Of a stretch of 64,000 bases of DNA, positions 1 through 13,200 are shown piece after piece. The first letter of the stretch is position 1. Each line of letters starts with the position of its first letter. Source of the stretch: Manduca sexta (Eukaryota > Arthropoda > Insecta > Lepidoptera > Sphingidae); NCBI RefSeq assembly GCF_014839805.1, contig NC_051116.1, forward strand, positions 2,170,001 through 2,234,000, written 5' to 3'. Below the pieces are notes generated by a model that was not told the DNA's origin, ran no database searches, and was given only the letters and a program-made list of their open reading frames with translations. The translations under genes were made by a program, and so were the position numbers.

Positions 1-261
1 TGCTGATCATCTAATAAAAAATTTGGTTATGCTAAAAATGAATTTAGTTCCCTAAATGTGTTTGATCGTTAATCATGAGAACATCTCTCAAATTCAACAA
101 TGTTGTGTTCTGGGCGCACTTAATTTAATGACTACCAAGATTTGTTGGTCCTAAACAAACCATTGACAGTCTCCAGTGATACCTAAATTCTACTGTTAGC
201 ATCACTTACTATGGTGGGCAAAATGTTTAAATAATTAATTGTCATGGAGTTTTTATTTCAG

Positions 262-3200
262 AGGCAGTTTCAGAACGATAAATTTCGTTATTACGAGCAA
301 AGTTCGTACGACTCACCGGGGCCAAGTCGGTTGAATCGGAATTTCGCGCGTTTCTACGACGATCCCGCCGACGAGCAGGATTATATCCCGCTTAACTCGG
401 CCAGGAAGCGGCCGGCCAACGACAGCTGGCCGCGGGGCTCGGGCGCCAAACGGTTCGGCTCTCGCGGGGGCGGCGTGGTACAGTCGTTTGGGTCCCGATT
501 GGGCCCCAGGCCGGCGCAATCACAAACGAGTGCCACGCAGGCAGGCCCCAGCCGGCAACCAGCGAATGCCCGTAAACGCGCGAGACCCGATTCCCCCCCG
601 CCCGTCATCTTGCCGCAGAAAGATCCCAAAAATAGACCCGCGAATAAAGACCGCGAGAAGTACACGTTACGACCGGACCGAGAACCCTCCACTGCACTCA
701 ACGGCCTGCTTGAGCTCGGTGTTGGGTTCCTCTTAAAGCAGATGAAACAGAAGTTCGCCAACTCGCACCAATACGGACGCACTGTGACGCGGCTTTATTA
801 CACGCGTAGATTGAAAAAGGCCTTGCGCAGTCGCATAAGAAAGATCATCATGAACAAGTACGTCGACAATTATGTCGAGATAGTGGATCAGTACCGCAAG
901 AGGTTCCCAATGAGAACCGACAAGGAGCTTGTGGATGCGGCGTCGAAAGGCGAGATCCGCGAGCCTCCAACCGGCGCTGAACCCGATCCCAGTACGGAGG
1001 CACCGCGCGCAGGTACATTTTCTATTTCACAACTCGTACAAAAATAATTCGGGTTTTGTATGAGGTCCTTTTTGGCTAAAAATCGACGAGTGTGTTTGTG
1101 ATTATGTCGGTGGCTTTGAGTTACTGACATATGATACACTGACTCAGACGGGTCAAACATCATGTCCATTGCAATAGTAAAATTATTTTTATTGCAATAA
1201 AAATACTTTTATGTGATGGGTGTGATGTATTGTCATGTTCCTTGGGCAGTGTCGCCTAATTTGCTCGTACGCGGCACGGACTGTCACGCGATATTGCGTG
1301 ATTATGGCGTGCGAATTGGACCTAAATATAGCGATATCGCGTGATTTTTAACTCGCTCCGAAGGCTTGTGAATTTTTCGAAGCACTTAATCTGCTTTGGA
1401 AAATGCCTTTGCAGCGATTCCGCATGCATCGCAGTTCGCGGGTTGGCGCACAAATCTATACTTGTATAAACACGCGCAAGCGCAAGAGTTGTACGCGGCT
1501 TAAGTTTTTGTTTTTTTAATAATTTCTTATGGATTTGGTAATGAACATTATCTTTTATAATCTTTTACAGTACAAATTCCGGACAATATAAATAACCAGA
1601 TTTGCGAATTTCATGACTTGCTTATATTTTGCGTTAATTTTTAAATAAATGTGTATTTATAAGTGCAAATTCTCCATTCCTTCTGGGTACTTATAAGACT
1701 GTTTAATCGAATGTACTAGATTTTCAAATCAAATCATAAAGTGAATTTATATGATTTTAGAATTAAAAAAAAACTACCAACTGGTCAGTACCCAAATTCG
1801 TTATTTATAAAAATTTCCCTGTCACGTCACGGAATGAAAAAAAAATGTCAAAAATGTTGGATGCACTGTAGTAGGAGAATCTCTTTCTACGCCTCTGTGT
1901 GTGTAGTCGCGTGAATATAATATGAAATATCGTTCATTGTAAAACATTTTATTGTCATACTCTCTCATATTAGGTAGCCAAGCATGGTATATTTTTCCCA
2001 AAATGATTATTCCATTCGCAGGCATGCCATGTCCGAACTTCTTCAAGAAGAGAATGCAGAGATATGTCGGCGCCAAATTAAGGAAAATGTTTAACGAAGT
2101 AAGTTAACAAAAAGAATAATATTAATTGTATTTTTTTCATACAGGCACGGCAAAGTGAAGAAATGATTACCCCTCGACAGTCGTCACAATTATGCCGGCC
2201 TGTTAGAACCGAATATACACAGGCGGATCCTGGAATGTGACACACTTATGTGCGCTACTGTGGCGGGTTTTAACACGTCGTGTACAGTGGTCGCTATCTG
2301 GGCGGATATAAGATATATCCTGCCACCGGCAAATTGTGTTCATTAATCTTCTTAATAGTGTAATTCTTTTTTATAACATTTATCATAACCTTTTCCAAGA
2401 TGTAGCATGGAGCGTTGTACAAATCCACTCAATGCAACTTGTCACTTTGCTAACATTCAGCCATTCGTATTTATTCGCAATTTAATTTTTTGATTATTTT
2501 GTAGTTTAATGCGAATATAGCGTGTACGCGAGTGTATTTCTGACTGAAGTTATGATGTTGCCGCTGCATCTAATTCTCTTAGAGTAGTAGTAATGGCCTG
2601 GGACGAGGAGCGCAGCGCTCTCGTTTCAGTCGTCGGAGGAGACCTCTCGCTGCCGGCTGTGATCGCTTCCATGGTCGGCAGCCGGGAGGCCTGGCGTGCG
2701 GTGGCCCACTTCTGCGAGGTGGTCCTCTCGCAGAAGGAGAGTGCCGAGAGGGATCGGGAGAGAGAGGATCCCTCCCGTCGTCAGAGGAGACGTAGGAGGC
2801 GCCGGGTGGACGACTGACCGGCGTCTCCCGCCCTGTGGATTGGGGGCGTTTGGAGAATTTCACCACGGTATCCCCTGCCTGTCGTAAAAGGCGACTAATA
2901 GGGGCCACGATGGGAGTCGTCGGCGGGCAGCAGGGGCTGTCCGCCCTAGTGCATTTTTGTGCATTTTTGCACATCTTTCGGTTGACCCCCGGGATGGACG
3001 GCAGTGTGCAGTTGGCCTCATGCTGCCGTAGACGCCGAGGGCGTCCTTCGGTGCGTGGGGCTCCTGAGCCCCTCCCCCCACAGGGAGACGGGCCGCACTA
3101 GGCGGCACCGCGCAGGGGCGGCTGTGGAAGCAGACTTAGACATTTCCGTCAGAGGAAGCTCGCAGTCGTCCCTAATGCGCCGAAGAGGGCCACCGCGGAG

Positions 3201-6187
3201 TTTTAGTTGGTATGCCGTGCGTTGTACATAGGTTAGGGACTCGGCCCGGCGGTCGCCTGAAGGTCGACATCAAATCCAGGCGGCGCAATGCCGGGTCGTA
3301 AGGCACGGTGACCCCAACATAACCGCTCAGTCGCCCCCCACGAAGGCTGAGCGGTAGTCATAAGACACTTTCTCCGCGAAAACAAAAAAAAAAAAAAAAG
3401 AGTAGTAGTAGTGGCTTTAGGGCGCGTGAAATTAAAATCACTTTTTATTAATATTTATTTTGTTTGAAACTTACACTTTTTTATTTTACATTTAAGGATC
3501 AAGTAACTTATTGTAAAATGTTAATTCCAAGTAGATAAGTACCTATGTGGTTTCATTTAGTAACGCGATGTCAAAATAACTCTGTAAATACAATATAGTG
3601 TTGTGATTTTTTTAGATTCGTGAGATGTACAATCCACCGATTGAAGAATCTTGTGAATTGGGAGGCGTGGATACAGAAAAGCCAGTTAATGTACCAACTA
3701 AGGAACAAGGGAAAAAGAAGAAGTGGAAAATAGACCTTGCCGCTCTTATACATGATAGAACGCGTTCTGCCATACAATATTACATACCGGTAAGTGTTAG
3801 TATAATCTAAACAGAAAGAATATCAGAACTTCGTCATGTAAAAAATTCTAGAACTCATTTCTTGTACTGACATTGTTACCTTTGTAACAAAAAAGCAAAT
3901 AAGGTCAGGCTATAATTTCGTATGGCATTTCATAGTGGCATGAAGTTTGGAATGATCTACAGTCAATTTCATTTGTTGCAACAGTCAAAATTACTGCTAT
4001 ATTTAAATTATGATTTTTGTGGTCTGGCAACTCTTGGCTTTTAATTTGACAGCTATGGAGTAACAGCTGTTAGAGATTTAGTACATCGGTCGCAATGTCC
4101 TTCAATATGAAACACAACTGTAATGCACAGTGCTATGTCAACAGAAAATATAGTCCTTGTGGTAGTTCTTCTTATAGTAAAGGCCATAGCTAATACGATG
4201 TAGGGCGGTAGAGCTTTGCGAGGCCTTTTACCCGATTGCCGAAGGGGGATAGTGCTTTTTCTTTATGCACTTACAAGCGTGGGGTCCAGACGGTAATTCC
4301 ATTCGCCATCTACTAAAGCCACCACTGGATCATCTCACGTCTCAGGATAGTGAGCGCAGTGGAATACCAAACAATACTTTGTAATTCAAGGTGTTGGATG
4401 GTGTTTCGACTGTTTATGGGCGGTTGTATCGCTTACCATCAGGCGAACGGCAAGCTCGTCTCGTCATTCAAAGCAATAAAAAAAAATTATAATTTAATTT
4501 CAGATCCTCACTACAATACTTAACATGGACCCAGAGTACATCTCCACCAAAGCATCTCTGCTAGCCACGACGTTAAAGATGGATCCAACCGTCAGCGGTG
4601 AAGTGGTGACAGGTGATTTGGAAGAGCCAGAAACTATGCAAATCTGTGATGACCCAGAACCAACACAATTCTTTGCGAAGGTATATAATATAATGCAAGA
4701 AAAAATCTTACAGTCTAACATAGAACCTTCTCTTTTTTGAAGTAGGTTAGGGGCCGTTCAAGTAGTACGTAACGCTTTTTGAAGTTTTTTGAGTAGTTTA
4801 TGCCCTATTTTTATTCTTAAAATAGAAAAACCGATGTTACGTAACGCATTGCACGAACACCCTCTCCCGCCCCTGTAACGCATCGTAACGTTTTGCTAGA
4901 CCTTCCCTTCTCCTCAAATTGCATTACGTAATACTTGAACGGTCCCTTAATTAAACATACTTTAGTTGATTACTATTATTATGGTGCCTGCAAGATATAT
5001 TTATCTACTCTATTTAACATGCGGCCTCACTTGCCTGAATTAATTTCGGAATTAAAGTTTCATTGACTAGTTATTCAGCATAAACAGTACCTGAATGTTA
5101 ATTTAAAAGATTTATTTATGGTATAAACTTTGCATTTGTAATATAAGTAACAGTTAGGGTTCAAGTTACGAATACGGGTTCAGAGCGGGCCGCGGCTAAC
5201 CCGGAGCCGCGGCATGGTGGCGCCATGCACTATGCTCTCTGTCAGGCAGTCTTCCTTTCCCCCTATATGTATTAAGAATTATGTTATTGGAGTCTAACTT
5301 GATAAAAACTTATGTTACTAAAATGATTTTTAGGTACGCGGCCTCCCCAATTTGCCAGACCGAGAGGTAATGCGGCCATTTTTGGATTCATTCAAACCGC
5401 AAGCAGTTAAAACGCATAAGAAAATGAAGAATTTACTTATTGTTACATTTTGGGATAAGGATAGCTTTTATAAGTTTTTATCGCGAGATGGCGCGAAAGT
5501 TGGTAAGGAGTTCTTATTAATTATATGACTATTAACAGCACAATTTTTCTGTTAAATTTACAACTGGCAAGAAACTCGCCCCTAAATTAATGAAACCAAA
5601 CATAGCTGGCGAAATGTAGGTGTGTTACATCTCTAGTGCGGTGCGATATATGTATATTAATATTTTTTTTGTACTTCGCAGGTAAATGTACTTTAGATAT
5701 TAAAATAAGTGGAAAAGTCAACCCAGTTCAAAGTCAGAAAAATGAAGAAAACGAAAATGTTGATACAGGCACAGATAATCAACCATCAGAGTCCAATGAA
5801 AAGGATGCTGTAGCCATTGAACTGTCCAATCAGATAGTCGATCTACTTTCATCCATTAGAAGGGAAGACGAACAAGCAACAATTAATGAAAGAATTAGAT
5901 CTGACCCAAAAGAGGAAGAAAACGAAAAATGTACAAAAGAAGAAAATGGAAAGGAACCGCAAACTGAGAACATTGTTGAATCTTCAAAAAATATTAATGA
6001 GTGTGGTGAACAAAATGAAGTTAATAATCCTAATGATGAGCAGAATGAACCTACTGCTGAAAATATTGATGAAGCAACAGATAATTTACAAACTGCAAAC
6101 AGTGATAGTGCAATTGAAGACAATGTGAATGTAGGGACTAATGATGTTACAAAAGATTCGTCTGCGAATGAAGAAACAAAAGAATGA
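262..6187 (+). CDS. Uncharacterised basic/acidic protein, tandem copy A (5' end missing)
   Basis: Spliced coding exons are 262-1012, 2022-2098, 3616-3789, 4504-4680, 5334-5502 and 5682-6187 (TGA), all with AG/GT borders and continuous frame: 617 residues in the window. The first exon here starts at an acceptor in phase 0, so the real start lies upstream; the ATG at 244 is intronic. I do not recognise the protein. Exon 262-1012 is GC-rich and encodes an Arg/Pro/Gly-rich region with motifs YDSPGPS, DYIPLNSARKRPA, QSFGSRLGP and LRPDREPS. All recur in copy B (7299-14025), with the same intron phases (1,0,0,0,1). Exon 5334-5502 plus the start of the next exon reads like a degenerate RRM (VRGLP, a helix REVMRPFLDSF, then KNLLIVTFWDKDSFYKFL). 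The last exon is an Asn/Glu-rich disordered tail with NQIVDLLSSIR. A nuclear RNA-linked role is inference only. Confidence 0.82.
1013..2021 (+). other. Intron of copy A, no feature recognised
   Basis: This 1.0 kb intron runs from the donor GTACAT at 1013 to the acceptor TTCGCAG at 2021. It is AT-rich with a few GC-richer patches around 1230-1500. I see no coding exon or clear repeat. Confidence 0.5.
2145..2245 (+). repeat. Short interspersed repeat, family R-140, copy 1
   Basis: This segment (ATGATTACCCCTCGACAGTC, then ATGCCGGCCTGTTAGAACC and a piece reading ACAGGCGGATC) is recognisably related to 9925-10010 on the same strand, and to 21885-22020 and 22965-23105 on the other strand. It lies in an intron of copy A. 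No open frame or terminal inverted repeat is visible, so it is a SINE-like fragment of unknown family. Edges are approximate. Confidence 0.55.
2497..3595 (+). repeat. Older dispersed repeat split by the R1-type LINE
   Basis: The sequence on both sides of the LINE (2497-2592 and 3399-3595) is one repeat copy. It aligns by eye with an uninterrupted copy at 58195-58455. Shared blocks are the GCGAATATAGCGTG region, GTATTTCTGACTGAA, GTGGCTTTAGGGCGCGT, AAATCACTTTTTATTAATAT, TCCAAGTAGATAAGTA and AACGCGATG. The second copy is an empty-site paralogue that confirms the LINE borders. Its class is unknown; nothing coding is visible. Confidence 0.75.
2593..3398 (+). mobile_element. 5'-truncated R1-type non-LTR retrotransposon with poly-A
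   Basis: A GC-rich insert of about 800 bp inside AT-rich intron DNA. It starts within an open frame ending at 2817. The encoded peptide (SLPAVIASMVGS, then a segment around AVAHFCEVVLSQKE and an Arg-rich end) looks like the C-terminus of the R1-clade LINE second ORF. The 3' UTR holds the block GGTATCCCCTGCCTGTCG followed by TAAAAGGCGACTAATA, which I know from insect R1-type LINE tails, and it ends in about 15 A. Twelve-base duplications AGAGTAGTAGTA flank it at 2581-2592 and 3399-3410. The endonuclease and reverse transcriptase are absent, so this is a dead 5'-truncated copy. Clade assignment is from memory of the family and is less sure than the structure. Confidence 0.8.
4180..4489 (+). mobile_element. 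Lepidopteran SINE, family S2, with A-rich tail
   Basis: The unit ends in GTTTATGGGCGGTTGTATCG, CTTACCATCAGGCGAACGGC and AAGCTCGTCTCGTCATTCAA, then an A-run just before the acceptor of exon 4504-4680. Related copies lie inverted at 12017-12310 and 59850-59962. This is a common noncoding short repeat in moths. It ends only about 15 bases upstream of the splice acceptor, so its tail abuts the acceptor of that exon. Confidence 0.75.
4748..4950. mobile_element. MITE with AGGGGCCGTTCAAGTA termini
   Basis: The left end AGGGGCCGTTCAAGTAGTAC and the right end GTAATACTTGAACGGTCCCT are inverted copies, enclosing about 200 bp without coding capacity. Internal GTTACGTAACGC pieces repeat. A partial relative lies at 23119-23190. 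The element is in the intron after exon 4504-4680. Confidence 0.75.
5156..5262 (+). repeat. GC-rich island in intron of copy A
   Basis: A GC-rich block of about 100 bp in AT-rich intron DNA carries two copies of the palindrome GCCGCGGC-type core separated by about nine bases (near 5189-5214). It could be a fragment of a mobile element. I did not find a second copy in the window. Confidence 0.3.
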
Positions 6188-6352
6188 AATCAAACTTGAT
6201 TTAATAACCCATGCAAACTCTGACAAGAAGCACAAAATGAAAATGAAACAATTTGATTGTCATTTTACTAGTTTTAATATTGGGATTTGCAATGGGGTTT
6301 AATTATAAGAAAATTGATTTTGAGTATTTTGGTTCCTGTTGAGTATTTGAAT

Positions 6353-7005
6353 TTATTTTTCCGCTTTAGGCGCCTCGACGACGTCTTCTTCCACCTGAAA
6401 CATAATGAATATAATATAATTATTATCAAAATGAAAATAAATAAAAATATGTATCATTTTCTGTATAGACTGATATGTGCATTAAAACGTATATATAGAA
6501 GATAAACTGGAATTTCATTTTTTGTAATAATGGATAGTTACATTTCTAAAACACCGAATACATTTTTTCTTGATTTTTTATTCACTGGAGGGGATGTTGT
6601 TGGATGTTACTTTGATAGTCAAAATTTACTGGTGAACGGCGAACAGGCAACTCTCAGGCGCCAGGCACGATTTGGGCTAAGGAGTTTTTATTATCTTGCC
6701 CGGAGCCTTAGGTTGGCTAAGGTGTTAATAATGTTTTGGCAATTTTAGACACATTTTGGGTTAATCCCGATACCTACGTTTTGTAGAGTAAACCTTTTGG
6801 CCCCTCTGGTATATAACTAAATAAAATAAATAGGCAGGAATAGGAGCAGATGGAAACGTAATATAATACCAAGGAATAAATATTGTTAGTGTTGCGCAGC
6901 ACGCAATAAAGAAGATGCGCGTCTCTTTTTAGGTGCAGCGGCCTCCAGTCTCCTGCGTTCTTCTTGCACTGCATCTGCGATGTTGTACACGTCCTTTGGT
7001 GCTAC
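6353..7005 (-). CDS. Two orphan minus-strand terminal-exon candidates
   Basis: Reading leftwards on the minus strand, an acceptor CCCTACAG is followed by 7005-6886. That is 39 codons and TAA, encoding a charged Ala/Arg-rich helix (AADAVQEERRR-like, then LEAAAPKKRRASSLLRAAQH). A second acceptor ATGTTTCAG is followed by 6394-6353 (VEEDVVEAPKAEK and TAA). Both are GC-richer than their surroundings and look coding. I find no start codon or upstream exons. They may be alternative last exons of an unseen gene, or remnants of an older gene between the tandem copies. The product is not recognised. Confidence 0.35.
6436..6445 (+). terminator. Polyadenylation signals for copy A
   Basis: Two overlapping AATAAA hexamers lie about 250 bases after the TGA at 6187 and fit the 3' end of copy A. 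The minus-strand exon candidate at 6353-6394 would overlap this 3' UTR. Confidence 0.55.
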
Positions 7006-7298
7006 CTGTAGGGTCAAAGGATTGTGGATTCTACAGGAATTTGAAGGGATAGGGAAAAGGATTGGATAAACAGAGTCTATCACATTCAGTTATCACAACA
7101 CATGTTATATTACATAGTAGCTGAAAATATTAATACCCATGGCCAAAATAAATAATCTCTGCTAGCTACACTGCGGTCAAACTGTCAAATGCACTTCAAT
7201 TTTGACATTTCACGCCAATGCACATTTTGTATTGTCACATTTTGAAATCGGTATTTCAAAGTTAGTAATTTTACTTGATAAATAACTATTGTTTCAAC

Positions 7299-10200
7299 AT
7301 GAGACGAGGCGGAAGAATACGTGGTCGGGGCCGTAACCAGCCTGCGAGACTGGGACAAGTAGAGCCGCTTATATCTGAACGTATGCAGGTAAATGCCGAC
7401 AGAGAGCCTAGCCACCACATTTACCCAACTATAAGTAATTTATCAGAATAAATCACGTAAATGTGATTCGGCAAAAGTATGATTTATACTAGAAATTACC
7501 CTTTCCTCGTTATATTATCATATAATGACATTAAATCAATATGTCGTGAATAAAAGTTACGAAGTCAAGGATATGAAAAATACATACATACCACTTCAAT
7601 TTATTCGTGCTTCAAAGCACCAATGTGCAAGGTCTTACCTATTGTTATTGGAGCAACTCTGTTACCTATCTATCCTCAACATTTTGTTGTATAACAAATC
7701 AAAATAATTCATTTGATAGCATGTCAAAAAGGCTTTCTGGTCCGAGTTCTGTTTGGTCCATTGTTGAGATAGGTCGTAGTAGCATTTGGTATTGTTTATG
7801 AAAACAGCGGTTAGAGGAAATAAATTTCTTCCTTTGTATATACAATCCTTGAAAAGAAATTAGGAATTTCCCCATTTTAACATGTATGATGGTGAGGAAA
7901 TTTGTCCTGTATCGATAAGGGATAATCACCTCATCTAAGCAATCATGTCCAAGATAAAAAAAAGGTATTAAAAAAAATGTAAATCTGCACATGTGAGACA
8001 ATAGGGGACCGGACTCATTTTTGTACTTTACTATTATCAAATATTTGCGTAATATAAATTATAAGACGGAAGGAATTATTAAAATCCGGTAAAAATTCAA
8101 AAAGTTATAAGCCTTTGAATTTCGGTGGAAGGGGTAATTAACAAGAAACAGAAAAGAGACGAAATACCCACATGTGACGTCATCGGGAATTACGACGCGT
8201 GCGAAAGAAAGAGATGAAGCGATATCCCCACATCGCGCACACTTCTGCAAATTACAATATTTTATATATGAATAACTCGCTCATTTTTTTACCAATTTTT
8301 ATGCAGTTTTCGCAGGAGTGCTTCTTTTTCGTATTATTAACAATTACATATAGAATAATGTACAAAATCAAGCATAGGCCGGTCCCCTATTTCTAAATTC
8401 AAGATCATTGGAAGATTATTGATGGCAATAACTGTATGCAACTCTTGCCTGAGTAACAGTAAAGATATTTACTCTGTCTGATGGGCCATGACATTTCTAA
8501 CTACAAGATAATGGCCAATCTGATGGTAAGCTACTGCTAACAGCACAACTGCATTGTTGAGGTCTTGCATTAAACAGCTAAAATAACATGATACAAAAAA
8601 AGTGGCAATATGTATTCTTTGTGAATTATTTATTTTCTCAAGTCATTTGAAAAAATGCATAGGTATCACATTTTGATTTTACATTGTAAACAATGATATT
8701 TATGTGAAGTGTTTGCAATAGAACATAGATATGGAGCTTGAACTACTGAAGCAGAAAAGAGAGATGATCGAACAACAACAACTGATGCTGGAAAACCAGA
8801 GAATGTACGACCAACAGGTAACTTTTACTTACAAGTACTGTATTCATGCCACCATTACTACCTGTAATGTGGCTAATTTATTGAAATATTCAATAATATT
8901 TTGTGACAGATGACCCAAAAAACTAACTGATCTCTTAAATTTTTGGTCATTATGGTGTTTGTTATGAGTGTAAAATATTCCCACCCACACATATCCTAGC
9001 TCTACATTGGCAGTGCACTTCAATGAAAATTAGTAATCACAAATTTCTGACCCTTCATTTCCTTGCAGAAGTATAGACAGGTCTTGAGAATTCTTTACAC
9101 ACTAACCATTCTAATTTCAGAGAAAGTACGCGTTCGACAAGCCTCGTTATGAAGAAATGTACGACGCACCAGGGCCCAGTGGGGCTGACAAGAATGTGTG
9201 TTTCTACGATGACACTATTCGAGGGCTAGACTACATCCCACTGAGCTCAGCTAGGAAGCGTCCAGCATCCAGTCCGTCTAGCGTCCATGACAGCTGGCCA
9301 CACGGCGCGAGCGCTAAACACGTTTCACGCAAGGGTAACGTAATCCAAAGCTTTGGATCCCGACTTGGCCCTCAGCCGCCTAAAAAGCGAGGCAAAGGCG
9401 CTAACAAACCCGTCCCCGTGGTGCCTCCTAAGAAAAACATCGTGGATGAACAGTTCATGCTGCGGCCAGACAGGGAGCCCAGTGTCAAGGTTAAGGGTCG
9501 GCTTGAGTTAGCCCTTGGGTCCATATTAAAGGAGATAAAAGAGAACTACGCTAATGACCCACAGTTCGAGTCTAATTTGCGCGACAGTAAATTTTTGGTC
9601 GCATTAAAGACGGCTATAAGGGGACGTCTGAGGTCTCTGATGATGAATAAATTTGTAGCACATGGACAGATAATATTTACGATGTATCGGGATAAATACC
9701 CCATTAATCAGGACACGTTATTCCTGAAGAAAGTGATGAAGGACGAAATCCGACACAATGAAATCAACCATCCAAGCCCCCAAGAACTGAAGCCCCCACT
9801 GAACGAAGATTTTATTGCAGGTAACATTGTTATACTGCCTTTGCTTGTGTATTGTTTTTTAATACTGGAACAACAAAGGGAAGCAGGGAAGTGGAGTAGT
9901 GTTGAAATAGAGTATCGATGAGAGATGATTATCGCTCAGCAGTCTACACATTTATGGCAGCCTGTTTGCTGGTATGCACAGGCTGATCGTTTACTTGTGC
10001 AGGGTACAATGATTGTATTTTATACCTTTTGTGCAGTCAAACAATGTTAACTCAGCAGATGAAAACATCCTACCAACACCAACAGTGTTGTGTTGAGTGC
10101 TGAATCCACAATTAGAGCAGAGATCCCCAAACTTTTATCCTCATTTATTATTTATTTATTAGGTTTTCCAGCAGATTTAACACTACGATTACAATACTTT

Positions 10201-13200
10201 AAATACTATAACTTATAGCTATAATGTACGCTCATATACCAATTTTAAAATTTTGTTGGTTTTGTTTGGGTTACTGTGTCTTACGACACTCATCAATATT
10301 ATCTGCCTACATTGATAGGTGAAGTCACGCCAACATTTTAGTTCTATACTATCAAACCAGATAAATTTTTATATTTCCTTGAACGCCCGCTTACGCATTA
10401 TGAACCCCCATTTTTTTAACACGCCAACATTGACACCGGGGGTCCACCTGGACCACTTTGGGAATCAATGATTTACAGTAAGATAACAGCAATTTGAAGA
10501 AGATCTTAATATAAATTATTTTGTCCATGTAAATTAATTTATTCTACATTTCTATTTATTTCAGCTCCAATGAATCCGGCAAATTACATCAAGAATGAAG
10601 TGGGAAAGGTGCTGAATGCGGAATTACGCGAAATATTCCGCAAGGTATGTTGTCTGCCCAAGATACGTGCAGTCTTACTTATATCATAACTCCGCGAAAG
10701 TAGCCTATTTCCTTTCTTGTAGTTCAAGTTTAGTCTATACCAAATTTCATTAAAACCAGTGATTTAGGAACATAACAGACTGATTAAATGACTTATTTTT
10801 AATATTAGCATATATGTACAAGTTTGTGATTATGTTTGGCTGTTTGTTAGAATTTTATGGAGACCTCAAGGATTTGTGTGAAATTAATATAAAAAGTGTC
10901 GCTTAGCATTAGAGAAATTGGTTAACAGTGTTCTCTTTTTAAGAACTAGTTCAGAGTTACGGAGTATTATTTCTGCTTTGGCTTCTTGCAGTCTTGGTAC
11001 CTGCTATAATTAGCAAATAACTTTGTAAGTACACATATTAAACGAAAGACAAAACCTTTGTAATCTTCATGAAATATTTCCCAGCTTGAGATAATACACA
11101 ATCCAAAAATAAAAGAAAAAGAAAAGGCGCGAAGACTCGCGAAGGAATCAGTGGATCCGAGCATGTTTGAAGAAAATGAAAACGACACCGAAGAGATAAG
11201 ACAATGGAAGTGGGACACTCATCAGAAAATACGACAAAAGTTACCGAAAGCGTTGATTAGAAATGTGCCCGTAAGTTTAGTTTTAAAGTTTCTTTTATGC
11301 ACGTACAGTCATTACCCCACTAAACCTGTAGAACCCCTTTGATTGCTCTATTTTTATATAGATCGAAAAAAGTTATTGGAATCGTTCTTTGAGAACGATT
11401 GCGAGAGACAGAATTGTTAATAAACAATTATTTGAAAGTTTACAATAATCTACTATTTAATATACTTATGTTAATAAATACCAATAGTACACAAGTACAA
11501 TGTAGAAAGCGGCGATAGACTAGTTCGTACGAATGTCCGCAGGTTCAAATCCCAAGGGCAACACACTTGACTTTTCTAAAAAAATATGTGTGTATTCTTT
11601 GTGAATTATCGCTTGCTTTAACGGTGAAGGAAACCATCGTGAAGAAACCTGCATACCTGAGAAATTTTCTATACGAATTTTCGAGGGTGTGTGAAGTCCA
11701 CCAATCTGCACTAGGCCAGCGTGGTGGACTAAGGCCTAATCCCTCTCAGTAGTAGAGGAGGCCCATGCCCAACACTGGGACAGTATATAATACTGGGGTG
11801 ATATTATTATAATGTAGATAATAACTATATTTATATTCCAGCTGATACTAAAGCTGCTCAGGTTAGATTTGGTGTACATAAACACTTGGACGCGCCTCAT
11901 GGCCAACGCCAAGGATGTGGACGAGGGCGGCGTGCACAAGTTGGAAGTGGGCATCCAAGAGGAATCTGCTTTTGCACCAAGATATTGCGCCAAGGTCTTT
12001 ATTTTTTAGTCTATACTTATCTTTTGAATGACAAGACGAGCTTACCGTTCGCCTGATGGTAAGCGATACGACCGCCCATAAACAGTAGAAACACCATCCA
12101 ACATCTTGAATTACAAAGTATTGTTGGGTATTCCACTGCGCTCGCCAACCTGAGACATATGTTAAGTCTCATTATGTCCAGTAGTTACACTGGCTACAGT
12201 GTCCTTCAAAACGGAACACAACAGTGACTCCACTCTGCTGCTTGGCGGCAAAAAGACATTGCAGTGGTACGTATCCAGGCAGACTCTCACATATGAGAGA
12301 CCTACCACCAGTAATCATTTGGGTTTATTGGAAATTTTTGCTGAAAAAGACTGAACCATTTAATATATGTATATAATTAAATTTGTGCGAATATTGAGTT
12401 GTCAATCCCAGATAAGGCAATACATTGAGTTTTTCTCAGTGGGTCTAATACTTGAGAATAAAGTTGATGGTAGATGCTGGACACCGGCCCAATGAAGAGT
12501 ATTTTATATAATAATTTGTTGATAACTTCACATGCTAATACACCTATGCAAATATGTGGCCCCCTACTATGGTGAGAAGAGAAAGAAATATAATAGTCAA
12601 ATATTTTTTCTGCTTAATATCAATCCGGAGTCTAGAATTTGTGTACGATATGGCGATAGGCTCACCCCCTATAACATCATGGGAGGAATCAGACTTGGAA
12701 GAAAATGTGTGCCTTGGTTGGACTTCTGCCTATCCCTTTGGAGATATTTAGTCGTAATGTGCGATGCCTTAATGATAGATACAAACAGATTCTTTGAAGA
12801 CCGAATAAGTTACTACACAATTTCGGATTTACAGGTGCGTGGACATCCAAAACTGCCGCCCAAGATCCGCCAGTTTCTGGAGCCATTCAAGCCAATATGG
12901 GTGAAGAGAAACAAGATGGTCAGGAATTTAGTTTACGTATCGTTTAGAGACCGCACTGGACTAGAACAACTGTTAAAGAAGAATGGAACTGATTTTGGTA
13001 ATCATTTTTTAATAATGATTTCTCATGTTTATGTGAATGTTAGACATTAAAATTTAACTCTTTTTCGAATCTTATCGCGGTTTTAATATTTTGGTTTTCT
13101 CCCGACGTTTCGAAGACGTGCCTTCATGGTCATTGGGGAAACTGAGGTGTTGTTCATCCGCAAAGTCAAATTTACAATATCTATTTAAAATTTAAAAAGT

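Noticed and set aside
244..261. ATG at 244 as the start of copy A
   Set aside because: It lies in the polypyrimidine/acceptor region (TTTTATTTCAG) and copy B shows an acceptor at the matching place with exons further upstream.
7699..8250. Minus-strand open frames of 113 and 63 codons
   Set aside because: They largely overlap the M390 MITE, and similar frames recur in each copy of it (for example 40553-40744 and 59336-59668).
12532..13050. A 172-codon open frame as one exon
   Set aside because: Its first 300 bases are a SINE and intron; only 12835-12997 has matching splice sites and a paralogous exon in copy A.
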